From Leclercia adecarboxylata (GTDB taxonomy: Bacteria > Pseudomonadota > Gammaproteobacteria > Enterobacterales > Enterobacteriaceae), in assembly GCF_006874705.1 (NCBI RefSeq), contig NZ_CP035382.1, forward strand, positions 3,162,001 through 3,226,000: DNA of 64,000 nt, in the 5' to 3' direction. The translations under genes and the position numbers were made by a program. Shown piece by piece: positions 52,461-62,482 of the stretch (position 1 is the first letter of the stretch; each line of letters begins with the position of its first letter). The notes below the pieces were generated by a model, which saw only the letters and a program-made list of their open reading frames with translations, was not told the origin of the DNA and did no database searches.

Positions 52461-53249
52461 TTAGCACAACGTGGCGATAATCACCCGGTCAGCATTAAAA
52501 TATGCCGTTACCTCAGTACCTTCTTCTAAGCCCTGGCTCTGGGCCACAGGCACGGTGGCGCAAAGCGTCTGGCCGTCGGGCAGGGTCATCAGCACTTCAC
52601 ACTGCTCATCGCCCCGATCGATATGGTTAATGATCCCCTGCAATTGATTATCCGCCTGGTTCGCCGTTTCCCTGTTCTGAGTGATACTGACCCAGGGGGC
52701 CTTCAGCAGCACCAGCACCTCTTTGCCCTCATCCAGCCCCAGCCGCTCGCCGCTCTGGGCGGTAATGGCCACTTTCAGGCGGGTAGTGCCGTCGGCGAGT
52801 AAAATATCCACCTGCTGCTGGACGCGATCGTCATCGCGGGCAGTGACCGTACCAAACCACTGGTTGCGGGCGCTGGTCTGCAAGGAGAAACGCGAGATAG
52901 CGCCAAGCAGGCTGTCCAGCGGCAGAGCGTCGTCGTCGCTCAAGACATCGAAGGCTTTCTGTTGGATCTGCCCCAGCAGGTCATAGAGCTGGATCAGCCG
53001 CTGCCCGTAGCGCGTCAGTATCGCACCGCCGCCGCCTTTGCCGCCGGTAGCGCGTTCGACCAGAGTCTGTTCGCTCAGGGTGTTCATCTCATTGATGGCA
53101 TCCCAGGCGCTTTTATAGCTAATGCCGGCGTTCCTGGCTCCCTGGCTGATGGAACCGGTTTGCGCAATCTGTTTAAGCAGGGCGATGCGGCGGGGATCGG
53201 CAAACAATTTTTGCGAAAGACGGAGGGTGAGGAGAATTTCGGCCTGCAT
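52461..53249 (-). CDS. modE: Molybdate-responsive regulator ModE
   Basis: 262 residues. N-terminal winged helix-turn-helix (~30-90, [14 protein letters not shown]) and two C-terminal molybdate-binding MOP/TOBE repeats (~125-190 and ~195-262). When it holds molybdate it represses modABC and affects other operons. Divergent from acrZ. Confidence 0.96.
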   Translation of the reverse strand: MQAEILLTLRLSQKLFADPRRIALLKQIAQTGSISQGARNAGISYKSAWDAINEMNTLSEQTLVERATGGKGGGGAILTRYGQRLIQLYDLLGQIQQKAFDVLSDDDALPLDSLLGAISRFSLQTSARNQWFGTVTARDDDRVQQQVDILLADGTTRLKVAITAQSGERLGLDEGKEVLVLLKAPWVSITQNRETANQADNQLQGIINHIDRGDEQCEVLMTLPDGQTLCATVPVAQSQGLEEGTEVTAYFNADRVIIATLC

Positions 53250-53376
53250 AACAATGTCCTGGCAAAAGGGTTATTGTGACCTAATTCGTTTTATGCGCAA
53301 ACTGTACCGCACAAAAGGGGATGTATTTCTCGCTTTTCCGGTTAGAATAAGGCATTCACATTGTCTGGAGAAAGCC

Positions 53377-53526
53377 ATGTTAGAGTTGCTGAAAAGTCTG
53401 GTATTCGCCGTGATCATGGTGCCAGTGGTGATGGCTATCATTCTCGGTGCCATCTACGGCCTGGGTGAGGTGTTTAACATCTTTTCCAATATCGGCCACA
53501 GAAAACAGCCGAAAAAACAGCATTAA
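53377..53526 (+). CDS. acrZ: AcrZ, small AcrB-associated membrane protein
   Basis: 49 residues, [20 protein letters not shown] then a helix and a basic polar tail. Very close to E. coli AcrZ (YbhT). Binds the efflux pump subunit AcrB and changes its drug range. TGGAGAAAGCC precedes the ATG. Confidence 0.93.
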   Translation: MLELLKSLVFAVIMVPVVMAIILGAIYGLGEVFNIFSNIGHRKQPKKQH

Positions 53527-53534
53527 TTTCCTGT

Positions 53535-53562
53535 AAAAACGCCCGGTTCCGCCGGGCGTTTT
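53535..53562 (+). terminator. Terminator of acrZ
   Basis: AAAACGCCCGG-TTCCG-CCGGGCGTTTT, ten bases after the acrZ stop. Confidence 0.85.
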
Positions 53563-53660
53563 GCTCTCAAGTTTCCCCCTTCCGCGCCGATATTACTTAC
53601 GGCATCAGTTTCATTTACTCACTAATCGGTACGATTTAACACTGGGAAAACCTTAGGGTT

Positions 53661-53688
53661 ATCGTTATATTTATTTTTATATAACGAC
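53661..53688. promoter_or_regulatory. ModE operator at the modA promoter
   Basis: TCGTTATA-N10-TATAACGA, an 8-bp perfect inverted repeat with AT-rich centre, about 20 bases before the modA start; it agrees with the ModE consensus. Confidence 0.88.
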
Positions 53689-53705
53689 ACTCACAGGAGT
53701 TAAAG

Positions 53706-54482
53706 ATGGCACGTACATGGTTACGCCTTTTCGCAGGGGCAACGCTGACCCTCACCCTGACCGGACATGCACTGGCGGATGAGGGCAAAATTACCGTCTT
53801 CGCGGCAGCATCCCTGACGAACGCGATGCAGGATATCGCTGCGGAGTATAAAAAAGAGAAAAACGTCGAGGTGGTGTCGTCCTTTGCGTCTTCGTCCACG
53901 CTGGCGCGCCAGATCGAAGCGGGAGCGCCTGCGGACCTGTTCATCTCTGCCGATCAGAAGTGGATGGATTACGCGGTCGAGAAAAAATCGATAGATACCG
54001 CCAGCCGCGCAACCCTGCTGGGCAATAGCCTGGTGGTGGTGGCACCGAAAGAGAGTGCCCAGGGCGAGATCGTCATAAACAAAGAGACCCGCTGGACCAG
54101 CCTGCTGAAAGACGGGCGTCTGGCGGTGGGCGATCCGGAACACGTTCCGGCGGGCATTTATGCCAAAGAGGCGCTGCAAAAACTGGGGGCCTGGGAGACG
54201 CTGTCCCCGAAACTGGCCCCGGCGGAAGACGTGCGTGGCGCGCTGGCGCTGGTGGAGCGCAACGAAGCGCCGTTGGGCATCGTCTACGGCTCTGATGCCG
54301 TCGCCGGAAAAGGGGTGAAAGTGGTGGGGACCTTCCCGGAAGACTCACATAAGAAAGTGGAATATCCTGTTGCCATCGTCGATGGACATAAAAACGCTAC
54401 CGTCAGCGCCTTTTACGATTATCTGAAGGGGCCGCAGGCGTCAGCAATCTTTAAACGTTACGGATTTACGACTCACGAATGA
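53706..54482 (+). CDS. modA: Molybdate ABC transporter binding protein ModA
   Basis: 258 residues. Signal peptide cut after HALA (~24). Oxyanion-binding residues are in AASLTNAM (~37) and SSFASSSTLARQIEAGAPAD (~60). Captures molybdate in the periplasm. Overlaps modB with ATGA. Confidence 0.97.
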   Translation: MARTWLRLFAGATLTLTLTGHALADEGKITVFAAASLTNAMQDIAAEYKKEKNVEVVSSFASSSTLARQIEAGAPADLFISADQKWMDYAVEKKSIDTASRATLLGNSLVVVAPKESAQGEIVINKETRWTSLLKDGRLAVGDPEHVPAGIYAKEALQKLGAWETLSPKLAPAEDVRGALALVERNEAPLGIVYGSDAVAGKGVKVVGTFPEDSHKKVEYPVAIVDGHKNATVSAFYDYLKGPQASAIFKRYGFTTHE

Positions 54483-55168
54483 TATTGACCGATCCCGAAT
54501 GGCAGGCCGTGCTGCTGAGCCTGAAAGTCTCTTCCCTCGCGGTTGCATTTAGTTTGCCCTTTGGGATCTTCTTCGCCTGGCTACTGGTTCGCTGTAAATT
54601 TCCCGGCAAAGCGCTCCTTGACAGTGTTTTGCATTTGCCGCTGGTGCTGCCGCCGGTGGTGGTCGGTTACCTGCTCCTCATCGCCATGGGGCGACGCGGG
54701 TTTATCGGCGAGCGGCTGTATGAGTGGTTTGGCCTCAGCTTTGCCTTCAGCTGGCGCGGTGCGGTGCTGGCAGCGGCGGTGATGTCGTTCCCGCTGATGG
54801 TGCGGGCGATCCGCCTGGCGCTGGAAGGGGTCGACATGAAGCTTGAACAGGCGGCCCGCACGTTGGGTGCCGGACGCTGGCGCGTATTTCTGACCATCAC
54901 GCTTCCCCTGACGCTGCCGGGCATTATTGTCGGCACCGTGCTGGCCTTTGCCCGCTCGCTGGGCGAGTTTGGCGCGACCATTACCTTTGTCTCCAATATC
55001 CCGGGTGAAACGCGCACTATCCCGTCGGCGATGTATACCCTTATCCAGACCCCCGGTGGCGAAGGGGCCGCCGCGCGTCTTTGTATTATCTCCATTGTGC
55101 TGGCGATGGTGTCGCTGCTGGTATCGGAATGGCTGGCCCGTCTGAGCCGTGAACGGATGGGGAACTGA
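54479..55168 (+). CDS. modB: Molybdate ABC transporter permease ModB
   Basis: 229 residues, five to six membrane helices and the EAA-like loop [21 protein letters not shown] (~123), which contacts ModC. Coupled to modA; two bases before modC. Confidence 0.96.
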   Translation: MILTDPEWQAVLLSLKVSSLAVAFSLPFGIFFAWLLVRCKFPGKALLDSVLHLPLVLPPVVVGYLLLIAMGRRGFIGERLYEWFGLSFAFSWRGAVLAAAVMSFPLMVRAIRLALEGVDMKLEQAARTLGAGRWRVFLTITLPLTLPGIIVGTVLAFARSLGEFGATITFVSNIPGETRTIPSAMYTLIQTPGGEGAAARLCIISIVLAMVSLLVSEWLARLSRERMGN

Positions 55169-55170
55169 CC

Positions 55171-56229
55171 ATGCTGGAACTCAATTTCACCCAGACCCTG
55201 GGCGAGCACTGTCTCACCCTCAACGAAACCCTGCCTGCCAGCGGAATTACCGCCATTTTTGGCGTCTCCGGCGCGGGGAAGACCTCGCTGATCAACGCCA
55301 TAAGTGGCCTGACCCGGCCCCAGTCAGGGCGGATCGTGCTCAACGATCGGGTGTTGAACGACGTAGAAAAACGCATTTATCTGGCACCGGAAAAGCGCCG
55401 GGTTGGCTATGTCTTCCAGGATGCACGACTGTTTCCGCACTACAAGGTGCTGGGCAATCTGCGTTATGGCATGGCGAAAAGCATGGCCGGGCAGTTCGAT
55501 AAGCTGGTGGCTCTGCTAGGCATTGAACACCTGCTTGACCGGCTACCTTCGTCGCTCTCGGGCGGGGAAAAGCAGCGCGTGGCGATAGGCCGGGCGCTGC
55601 TCACCGCCCCGGAGTTGCTACTGCTGGACGAGCCGCTGGCCTCGCTGGATATCCCCCGCAAGCGTGAGCTGCTGCCCTATCTGCAGCGCCTGGCGCGTGA
55701 AATCAATATTCCGATGCTCTATGTCAGCCACTCGCTGGACGAGATCCTGCATCTGGCCGATAAGGTGCTGGTCCTGGAAAACGGCAGCGTGAAGGCGTTC
55801 GGCAATCTGGAAGAGGTGTGGGGCAGCAGCGTGATGCACCCGTGGTTGCCTCAGGAGCAGCAGAGCAGCATTCTGAAGGTGAGCGTGCTGGAGCACCATC
55901 CGCACTATGCGATGACCGCGCTGGCCATTGGCGATCAGCATGTCTGGGTCAACAAGCTGGATAAACCGTTGCAAACCAATCTACGCATTCGCATTCAGGC
56001 GTCGGACGTCTCGCTGGTGCTGCAGCCGCCGCTCCAGAGCAGCATTCGTAACATTTTGCGCGCCAAAGTGGCCCAGTGTTACGACGATAACGGCCAGGTT
56101 GAGGTGCAGCTGGAAATTGGTAGCCGCACGCTGTGGGCGCGTATCAGCCCCTGGGCCAGGGATGAGCTGGGGATCAAACCTGGCCTCTGGCTCTACGCAC
56201 AGATCAAGAGCGTGTCGATCACCACCTGA
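55171..56229 (+). CDS. modC: Molybdate ABC transporter ATPase ModC
   Basis: 352 residues. Walker [11 protein letters not shown] (~31), signature [12 protein letters not shown] (~129), Walker [12 protein letters not shown] (~150), and a C-terminal MOP/TOBE domain (~290-350) which binds molybdate and regulates the ATPase. Confidence 0.97.
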   Translation: MLELNFTQTLGEHCLTLNETLPASGITAIFGVSGAGKTSLINAISGLTRPQSGRIVLNDRVLNDVEKRIYLAPEKRRVGYVFQDARLFPHYKVLGNLRYGMAKSMAGQFDKLVALLGIEHLLDRLPSSLSGGEKQRVAIGRALLTAPELLLLDEPLASLDIPRKRELLPYLQRLAREINIPMLYVSHSLDEILHLADKVLVLENGSVKAFGNLEEVWGSSVMHPWLPQEQQSSILKVSVLEHHPHYAMTALAIGDQHVWVNKLDKPLQTNLRIRIQASDVSLVLQPPLQSSIRNILRAKVAQCYDDNGQVEVQLEIGSRTLWARISPWARDELGIKPGLWLYAQIKSVSITT

Positions 56230-57048
56230 TCACACCAGATGGGTATAGATAAATTGGGCGATGCTGTCGGTGGTGTTGTCGCCAATTACGATGTTGGCGC
56301 GCGCTTTGACGGCCTCGTCCGCATTACCCATCGCCACCCCGGTCCCGGCCGCTTCCAGCATGCTGATGTCATTGTAGTTATCGCCAAAGGCAATGACGTC
56401 CTTCATTGATCCGCCGATGGATTCCACATACTGCGCCAGGCGCTTGCCCTTGCTGTTGCCTTTGCGGGCAATATCCACCTGATCGTGCCAGGACCATTCG
56501 CACTCCAGGCCCAACGTCTGCTCCACGTGTTTAGCGAAGGCATTCAGCTTGCTGGTATCTTCATCGGTCAGAGCAAATTTCCAGATAGCGTTAACGTCCC
56601 GGGCCGCCTGCGCCAGCGACGGCACCTGAGTGAACACCGGACGCTGCGCTTCCGGCAGCGACAGCGCCCAGTTGCTGGTGCGGATCACATGCCCGGTCGG
56701 GCGTTCATAAAGCATCGCGTCGTCGACATACATCAGGCCGTGAATGGCATGTTCATCGAGCAGATCAATCAGTTGCAGCGCCTGGGTAACCGGCAGCGGA
56801 TCGGCCTGCAGAACCTTTTTTGCTTTATAATCATACAAATAGGTTCCGTTACAGCAAATTGCAGGTGTATCTAACGCCAGCGCCTGATAAAAAGGATGAA
56901 TCGCAACATGATGACGACCCGTCACGATGAGGAGCTGGTATCCCGCCTCCTGGGCACGCTTCAGGGCGTCGAGGGAAGAGGGGAGCAGGGTTTTTTGCGG
57001 GGTTAACAGCGTACCGTCTAAATCCAGTGCAATCACACGCGAGGTCAT
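56230..57048 (-). CDS. ybhA: HAD phosphatase YbhA (pyridoxal phosphate phosphatase)
   Basis: 272 residues, Cof-type HAD hydrolase. Motif I LDLDGTLL with nucleophile Asp (~9), motif II VTGR (~43), the Lys of motif III (~200) and motif IV GDNYNDISML (~220). E. coli YbhA acts on pyridoxal 5'-phosphate and other sugar phosphates. Stop abuts the modC end. Confidence 0.93.
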   Translation of the reverse strand: MTSRVIALDLDGTLLTPQKTLLPSSLDALKRAQEAGYQLLIVTGRHHVAIHPFYQALALDTPAICCNGTYLYDYKAKKVLQADPLPVTQALQLIDLLDEHAIHGLMYVDDAMLYERPTGHVIRTSNWALSLPEAQRPVFTQVPSLAQAARDVNAIWKFALTDEDTSKLNAFAKHVEQTLGLECEWSWHDQVDIARKGNSKGKRLAQYVESIGGSMKDVIAFGDNYNDISMLEAAGTGVAMGNADEAVKARANIVIGDNTTDSIAQFIYTHLV

Positions 57049-57201
57049 TTGATATTCCGGGTTAATGTTGAAATGGCAGAATGAGCAGATGGTACACCGC
57101 GTGACTAAGGCTGCAAAATTCCTGGTTAAAATTCAGCATTCACCGTTAAAAAAGACTATCCTGGTACATTACTTTTACGCGCAGTGAGGAAAGGAGCATT
57201 C

Positions 57202-58197
57202 ATGAAACAAACCGTTTATACCGCCAGTCCTGAAAGCCAGCAGATCCATGTCTGGCGTCTGAATCCCGAAGGTACGCTCACCCTGGTTCAGGTCGTCGAT
57301 GTTCCCGGCCAGGTTCAGCCGATGGCGATCAGCCCGGATAAACGTTTCCTGTATGTGGGCGTGCGCCCGGAGTTCCGTGTGCTGGCGTACCGTATCTCTC
57401 CTGAAGATGGCGCGCTGACCTTTACGGCCGAAGCTGCGCTGCCGGGGAGCCCGACCCATATCTCAACCGATCTGCAGGGGCGCTTTATCTTTAGCGGCTC
57501 TTACAACGCCGGTTGCGTCAGCGTTACCCGCCTGGACGACGGCATTCCAACGGAGACCGTTGAGGTGGTTGAAGGGCTGGAAGGTTGTCACTCGGCCAAC
57601 ATCTCCCCGGATAACCGCACCCTGTGGGTACCGGCGCTGAAACAGGATCGTATCTGCCTGTTTACCCTTGGCGACGACGGCAAGCTGGCCGCGCAAACGC
57701 CAGCAGAAGTGACCACCGTTGAAGGCGCAGGCCCGCGTCATATGGCCTTCCATCCGAACCAGCAGTACGCCTATGTGGTGAATGAGCTGAACTGCTCGGT
57801 GGACGTCTGGGCCCTGCGCGATCCGCACGGCAACATCGAGTGCGTGCAGACCCTGGACATGATGCCGGCGGACTTCACCGATACGCGCTGGGGGGCGGAT
57901 ATCCACATCACCCCTGATGGACGCCACCTCTATACCTGCGATCGTACGTCAAGCCTGATCACCATTTTCAGCATCTCTGAAGATGGCAGCGTGCTGGCCA
58001 TCGAAGGCTTCCAGCCGACCGAGACCCAGCCGCGCGGCTTTAACGTCGATCATAGCGGTAAGTTCCTGATTGCAGCGGGGCAAAAATCGCACCATATCGC
58101 GCTGTATGAGATTCAGGGCGAGCAGGGGCTGCTGGAAGAGAAGGGGCGTTACGCTGTCGGCCAGGGGCCAATGTGGGTGGTGGTTAACGCGCACTAA
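57202..58197 (+). CDS. pgl: 6-phosphogluconolactonase
   Basis: 331 residues, seven-bladed beta-propeller type as in E. coli YbhE. Second step of the oxidative pentose phosphate pathway. Typical segments: [43 protein letters not shown]. The ATG at 57202 with AAAGGAG five bases upstream gives [12 protein letters not shown] as in homologues. Confidence 0.95.
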   Translation: MKQTVYTASPESQQIHVWRLNPEGTLTLVQVVDVPGQVQPMAISPDKRFLYVGVRPEFRVLAYRISPEDGALTFTAEAALPGSPTHISTDLQGRFIFSGSYNAGCVSVTRLDDGIPTETVEVVEGLEGCHSANISPDNRTLWVPALKQDRICLFTLGDDGKLAAQTPAEVTTVEGAGPRHMAFHPNQQYAYVVNELNCSVDVWALRDPHGNIECVQTLDMMPADFTDTRWGADIHITPDGRHLYTCDRTSSLITIFSISEDGSVLAIEGFQPTETQPRGFNVDHSGKFLIAAGQKSHHIALYEIQGEQGLLEEKGRYAVGQGPMWVVVNAH

Positions 58198-58205
58198 GGC
58201 GGACG

Positions 58206-58240
58206 ATAAAAAAAACCTCGCACATGCGAGGTTTTTTTAT
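58206..58240. terminator. Bidirectional terminator shared by pgl and the small RNA candidate
   Basis: CCTCGCA-CA-TGCGAGG with an A run before and a T run after. Ends pgl on plus and the IstR-like RNA on minus. Confidence 0.88.
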
Positions 58241-58279
58241 GCCCGGTGGTAGCCGGGTGAGCACATCGGAAACACCAAC
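58206..58279 (-). ncRNA. IstR-1-like antisense antitoxin RNA
   Basis: Proposed RNA of ~70-75 nt, the size of IstR-1. Its minus-strand promoter is good: TTTACA (complement of 58309-58314), 17-base spacer, TACTAT (58286-58291), with start near 58279-58282. The first 21 nt (complement of 58259-58279) can pair with 58543-58563 of the divergent toxin mRNA with a single U-U mismatch. Next come a CCCGG/CCGGG hairpin and the terminator. The layout is that of IstR-1: free 5' pairing segment, then structure. Not verified by any search. Confidence 0.75.
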
Positions 58280-58414
58280 CTCAATATAGTAATCCCGGCC
58301 TGGCACTATGTAAAATTAACCCACGGCAAAAGAATGGGATGAGCCGCTGAGTTAATAATTATCATACTGAAAAATAATAATATTTTTCTTTATCTGAATA
58401 AATTCTTAATCTGT

Positions 58415-58443
58415 TTGAAACTGTTTTTATATACAGTTATCAG
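58415..58443 (+). promoter_or_regulatory. SOS promoter with LexA box in the spacer
   Basis: TTGAAA (58415-58420), 17-base spacer, TATCAG (58438-58443). The LexA box CTGTTTTTATATACAG (58421-58436) fits CTG-N10-CAG exactly and fills the spacer. Transcription would start near 58450 and give a leader of about 180 nt. Confidence 0.85.
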
Positions 58444-58542
58444 AGATTACAATGTTGCCGTTGGTTCGATGTGAGCAGTTCCGCAAATCAGGTTTCTTTT
58501 AAGTCCTGGCTGGCGGGTGGTGCCGTCAGTGCCTTAACTGTG

Positions 58543-58563
58543 GAGCACATCGGTAACACCAAC
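58543..58563 (+). promoter_or_regulatory. Antisense target / standby region in the tisB-like leader
   Basis: GAGCACATCGGTAACACCAAC, 20 of 21 bases the same as 58259-58279. It ends 66 nt before the ATG. In tisB the IstR-1 site also lies far upstream, where it blocks ribosome standby rather than the start site itself. A 16-codon ORF (58452-58502, MLPLVRCEQF...) in the leader sits where the untranslated tisA lies in E. coli. Confidence 0.7.
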
Positions 58564-58628
58564 GCCCACTGGTGACAGGCAGCGGAAAGGTAAGTCAGTG
58601 GAAGTGCTCCTGACCAAAGGAGTGGCGT

Positions 58629-58718
58629 ATGAGCAGTATGGGATGGGTAATTCTGTTCCTGCAACTCATGGTTGCAGTATTGCAACTGCTGGATGCGTAT
58701 CTTAAGACCGGTGCCTGA
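58629..58718 (+). CDS. tisB: TisB-like type I toxin, SOS-induced
   Basis: 29 residues, the same length as TisB. It reads MSSMGWVILFLQLMVAVLQL then LDAYLKTGA; the core VAVLQLLDAYLK closely matches VAALQLLDAVLK of E. coli TisB, with a regular placing of Gln, Asp and Lys on one helix face. AAAGGAG is eight bases upstream. With the LexA box and IstR-like RNA this is a complete tisB/istR module. TisB forms membrane pores that lower the proton motive force and promote persistence. In E. coli the locus is near ilvB; here it lies between pgl and pemB. Could be a paralogue rather than the orthologue. Confidence 0.8.
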   Translation: MSSMGWVILFLQLMVAVLQLLDAYLKTGA

Positions 58719-58737
58719 CGTGCCCAGCCGCAGCATT

Positions 58738-58761
58738 AAGGGGGAGTTACTCCCCCTTTTT
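58738..58761. terminator. Terminator of the tisB-like transcript
   Basis: GGGGGAG-TTA-CTCCCCC followed by TTTTT, 21 bases after the toxin stop. May also serve pemB, which converges. Confidence 0.88.
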
Positions 58762-58771
58762 GCTAATCAGA

Positions 58772-60055
58772 TTACTGCTTCGGTTCCGCTACCACTTTGC
58801 TGCCCACGCCGCGGTTGTTGTATTCCCACATGCGGTTGAAGTTAGCGTCGTTGAGGTTACGCTGCACGTTGCCTTTCTCATCCACCGCACCGGTATTACC
58901 CGCATACGGACGCTGAGAGATCGCCGCGTTGCCCCACGGTTTTGCCATGTTAAAGCCTTCGTTGATCACGCTGTCGCGGATCACCACCTGGCCGTTGGAG
59001 GCAGAATCGACGTCCAGCGAGCGGCCCAGCTGTGCCACACCGTCACCCATCGCGGTAAAGCGGCTGTTCACTGCCAGGAAGCCGTAGAACATGTTCGACA
59101 GGGTGGCCGGGGCGAAGACATAGCCTTCCTGCTGGGTACGGGTATTCATCACCCGGAAATCGGTGTTATCAAACACCACGGCACCGCGACCAGAGACAAT
59201 ATCCACATCCCCTTCAATGTAGCTGTTAGTGACCAGCGTACGGGTTATGCGGTTGTTCTTCAGGGTGTTATCAACGCCGCTGTTGGTAACGAAGAAGGTA
59301 TTCTGACGACCCAGAATATTTACCTTGTCGATCTGCACCTGGTCGCCATCGCTGCGCAGGGCAACCGCCTGGTGATTACCGGCATCGACGCTGTCGCCGA
59401 GATTGTTTTCAATTGTCAGGTTCTGCAGCTGCAGGCCGGTGTTCTGCGACCAGAAGACGGCGGAACACATTACCCCGACGGTGGCACTGTGCTTGCTCTG
59501 GCAACGGTCAAACATGTACCAGGCCGGTTTGCCAGGCATGTATTTACCGCCCGGATTGACCAGACGACGCCAGGTCGCGGTATCCATCTCCGAGTCGATC
59601 GCCAGACCAATTTTCACATCAATCGGTTTTTCACCCGTACCGTACAGGGTCACGCTACCCGGCGCGGCAGGCACATACACGGTGCCTTCGTACTCGCCTG
59701 GTAAAATGGCAATGTACTGACGGGAGCTGCTGTGCTTAGCAATGGCTGCATCAACCGCCGCCTGAATGGTGGTATGCGTAACGCCCTGGGTTCCCGCCGG
59801 GCCAACCACAAAGTTCGGCTGCGCAGGCAGACGAATGGCGTAAGGACTCCACGGCGCCGCGTTTGGATCCATGGCCGTGAAGTAGCGAGCCTGCTGGAAG
59901 TTTTTCGCTTCATCAGTGGAAAGGATCGGGCGGGAAGCCGTGCCTGGTGCGACCTGCTCTGAAGGCAGTTGATCCGGCGGAGTAGAGCTGCACGCGGACA
60001 ACGTCACGCCAAATGCGAGGGCCAGCGCCAGACGAGAAATCCTGGAAATGTTCAA
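58772..60055 (-). CDS. pemB: Pectinesterase-family outer membrane lipoprotein
   Basis: 427 residues with a TTG start at 60055 (MNISRISRLALALAFG), equal in length to E. coli YbhC. AGGAG is seven bases before the TTG, while an in-frame ATG seven codons upstream (60076) precedes the Shine-Dalgarno and is rejected. Lipobox LSAC (~22). Right-handed beta-helix with pectinesterase motifs QAVALRSDGDQ and GDVDIVSGRGAVVF (catalytic Asp). E. coli YbhC is described as an outer-membrane lipoprotein with weak acyl-CoA thioesterase activity; the natural substrate is unclear. Confidence 0.9.
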   Translation of the reverse strand: MNISRISRLALALAFGVTLSACSSTPPDQLPSEQVAPGTASRPILSTDEAKNFQQARYFTAMDPNAAPWSPYAIRLPAQPNFVVGPAGTQGVTHTTIQAAVDAAIAKHSSSRQYIAILPGEYEGTVYVPAAPGSVTLYGTGEKPIDVKIGLAIDSEMDTATWRRLVNPGGKYMPGKPAWYMFDRCQSKHSATVGVMCSAVFWSQNTGLQLQNLTIENNLGDSVDAGNHQAVALRSDGDQVQIDKVNILGRQNTFFVTNSGVDNTLKNNRITRTLVTNSYIEGDVDIVSGRGAVVFDNTDFRVMNTRTQQEGYVFAPATLSNMFYGFLAVNSRFTAMGDGVAQLGRSLDVDSASNGQVVIRDSVINEGFNMAKPWGNAAISQRPYAGNTGAVDEKGNVQRNLNDANFNRMWEYNNRGVGSKVVAEPKQ

Positions 60056-60219
60056 GGGAAAGCTCCTGCTAAGCATATCAATAGGGGGATAACCGAAATA
60101 GCCTGCTTTTTTATACTAAGTTGAGCGAAACGGGAAGATTAAAAGGCAAAAAGTTACTTTTTATTCCCGCGCTTAGCGGGAAAGTTGTCACAAATAAATA
60201 ACAATTTCGGTAAAGGCGA

Positions 60220-60257
60220 TTGACAGGGCGACGGGAATGAAAATAAATGTCTATACA
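60220..60257 (+). promoter_or_regulatory. hutIGC promoter with HutC-like operator
   Basis: TTGACA (60220-60225), 17-base spacer, ATAAAT (60243-60248). TGTCTATACA (60248-60257) follows and is shared exactly with the hutU promoter. Transcription would begin near 60255, which rules out the in-frame ATG at 60247 as the hutI start. Confidence 0.7.
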
Positions 60258-60279
60258 ACTCATGACAAGCGGAAGCCCG

Positions 60280-61503
60280 ATGTTGCAACTTCATCCCGAC
60301 GACGTTATCTGGCGTAACCTGCGCCTCGCGACTATGGATCCTGGCTACGGCACAGCCTATGGTCTGCTGGAGAACCGGGCCTTAATTGTGCGTGGAGAGA
60401 CCATCCTGGCGATCGTGCCGGAATCTGACCTGCCGCAGGATCTGCCCAACACCCGCGATTTACAGGGGCGGCTGGTCACGCCGGGCCTGATTGACTGCCA
60501 CACCCATCTGGTGTTTGGCGGCGACCGCGCCGCCGAGTGGGAGCAGCGGCTGAACGGCGTCTCCTATCAGACCATCAGCGCCCAGGGCGGCGGAATTAAT
60601 GCCACGGTGAGCGCGACCCGGGACAGCACCCCTGAGCAGCTTGAGCAGCTGGCGCAGCAGCGTTTACAGCGGCTGATGCGCGAAGGCGTTACCACTATCG
60701 AAATCAAATCCGGCTACGGCCTGAACGACGAGGCGGAAGAGAAGATGCTGCGCGTGGCCCAGCGTCTGGCGCACACCCATCCCATTGAGATCAGCCCGAC
60801 GCTGCTGGCTGCCCATGCCGTGCCGAAGGAGTATCGTCAGGATCCGGATGCGTACATCGCCCACGTGTGTCAGCACACGCTCCCGCAGCTGTGGGAGAAA
60901 GGCCTTTTCGAAGCCGTGGATGTCTTCTGCGAGAACGTTGGCTTTACCCCGGAACAGAGCGAGCGGGTGTTCCAGGCGGCACAGGCCCGGGGGATCCCGA
61001 TTAAAGGCCACGTCGAGCAGCTCTCTAACCTCGGCGGCACCGCGCTGGTGAGCCGTTACCACGGGCTGTCTGCCGATCACATTGAGTATCTTGATGAGGC
61101 CGGAGTGAGCGCGATGGCGCAGAGCGGCACCGTGGCGGTGCTGCTGCCCGGTGCGTTCTACTTTTTGCAGGAGCGCCAGCGCCCGCCGGTTGACCTGCTG
61201 CGTCAGCAGGGGGTGCCGATGGCCGTCGCGACCGACTACAACCCCGGCACCAGCCCCTTTGCCAGCCTGCATCTGGCGATGAATATGGCCTGCGTGCAGT
61301 TTGGTTTAACCCCGGAAGAGGCGTGGGCAGGGGTGACCCGGCATGCCGCCCAGGCGCTGGGTCGCGGGGCAACGCACGGCCAGCTGAAGGCCGGGTTTGT
61401 CGCGGATCTGGCGATCTGGGATGCCAAAAGCCCGGTGGAGATGGTGTATGAGCCGGGTCGTAACCCGCTTTATCAGCGCGTATTCAGAGGAAAAGTACAA
61501 TGA
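60280..61503 (+). CDS. hutI: Imidazolonepropionase
   Basis: Third step of histidine degradation. 407 residues from the ATG at 60280 ([13 protein letters not shown]). Amidohydrolase fold: metal His pair in [11 protein letters not shown], then [17 protein letters not shown] and [11 protein letters not shown]. Overlaps hutG by four bases (ATGA). Confidence 0.94.
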   Translation: MLQLHPDDVIWRNLRLATMDPGYGTAYGLLENRALIVRGETILAIVPESDLPQDLPNTRDLQGRLVTPGLIDCHTHLVFGGDRAAEWEQRLNGVSYQTISAQGGGINATVSATRDSTPEQLEQLAQQRLQRLMREGVTTIEIKSGYGLNDEAEEKMLRVAQRLAHTHPIEISPTLLAAHAVPKEYRQDPDAYIAHVCQHTLPQLWEKGLFEAVDVFCENVGFTPEQSERVFQAAQARGIPIKGHVEQLSNLGGTALVSRYHGLSADHIEYLDEAGVSAMAQSGTVAVLLPGAFYFLQERQRPPVDLLRQQGVPMAVATDYNPGTSPFASLHLAMNMACVQFGLTPEEAWAGVTRHAAQALGRGATHGQLKAGFVADLAIWDAKSPVEMVYEPGRNPLYQRVFRGKVQ

Positions 61504-62438
61504 GCGTATGGCAGCCGGTTTCACCTGACGTCTGGCAGGGGCGTGACGACACCCGCGAGGCCAGCAACGCGCTGCGCCTGTTCCAGACCGTGCAACGTAG
61601 CGATACGCCAACGCCCTCCGGGGACGGTATCGCCCTGATCGGCTTTGCCTGCGACGAAGGGGTCAGACGCAATCAGGGCCGGACCGGTGCGGCCCAGGCC
61701 CCGGATGTGTTACGCCGCGCGCTGGGAAATATGGCCAGCCATCAGGGCCACCAGCGGCTGACCGATATGGGCAACATCCGCGTCGAGGGGGAGGCGCTGG
61801 AGGCCGCCCAGCAGGCGCTGAGCGAGACGGTCACCGCCTGCCAGCAGGCCGGCATGCGCACCCTGGTGTTCGGCGGCGGGCATGAAACCGCCTGGGCCCA
61901 TGGCCGCGGCGTGCTGGATGCTTTTCCCGGCGAGCGGGTGGTAATTATCAACCTCGATGCGCACCTCGATCTGCGTCACGCCAGTCAGGCGACCTCCGGA
62001 ACCCCGTTCCGCCAGCTGGCGCTCTACTGCGCGGAACAGCAGCGTGAGTTTCACTACGCCTGTCTCGGGGTCAGCCGGGCGGCCAATACGCAGGCGCTGT
62101 GGGATGAAGCGGCTCGTCTTAACGTCACTCTGGTGGAAGATCTCGATTTCCAGCAGCAGGCGCTGCCGGTGCTGGACACCGTCCTCAACAATGCGGATCG
62201 GGTCTACCTCACCATTGACCTCGACGTGATGCCCGCCGGGGAGATGCCCGCCGTGTCGGCCCCCGCCGCGCTGGGGGTTCCGGCCCGGGATCTGCTCCCG
62301 GTCATCGCGCGGATCTGTCGCAGCGGCAAACTGCAGGCGGCGGATCTGGTGGAGTTCAGCCCTGGCTTCGATCGCGACGGCCAGGGGGCGAAGCTCGCCG
62401 CGCGTCTTGCCTGGCAAATTGCTCACTGGTGGGCGTAA
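61500..62438 (+). CDS. hutG: Formimidoylglutamase
   Basis: Last step of the five-carbon hut route: formiminoglutamate to glutamate and formamide. 312 residues of the arginase/ureohydrolase family; Mn ligands in [11 protein letters not shown] (~122), [10 protein letters not shown] (~150) and TIDLDVMP (~240). Coupled to hutI. Confidence 0.95.
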   Translation: MSVWQPVSPDVWQGRDDTREASNALRLFQTVQRSDTPTPSGDGIALIGFACDEGVRRNQGRTGAAQAPDVLRRALGNMASHQGHQRLTDMGNIRVEGEALEAAQQALSETVTACQQAGMRTLVFGGGHETAWAHGRGVLDAFPGERVVIINLDAHLDLRHASQATSGTPFRQLALYCAEQQREFHYACLGVSRAANTQALWDEAARLNVTLVEDLDFQQQALPVLDTVLNNADRVYLTIDLDVMPAGEMPAVSAPAALGVPARDLLPVIARICRSGKLQAADLVEFSPGFDRDGQGAKLAARLAWQIAHWWA

Positions 62439-62482
62439 TCTGTGGATATACTCGGATTTTTATAACGGCTTAAGGAATTGCT

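Noticed and set aside
60056..60076. ATG start for pemB at 60076
   Set aside because: The Shine-Dalgarno lies downstream of it. The TTG at 60055 has correct spacing and gives 427 residues as in E. coli.
60247..60279. Earlier ATG for hutI at 60247
   Set aside because: It overlaps the operator and precedes the predicted transcription start; the protein from 60280 has the usual family length.
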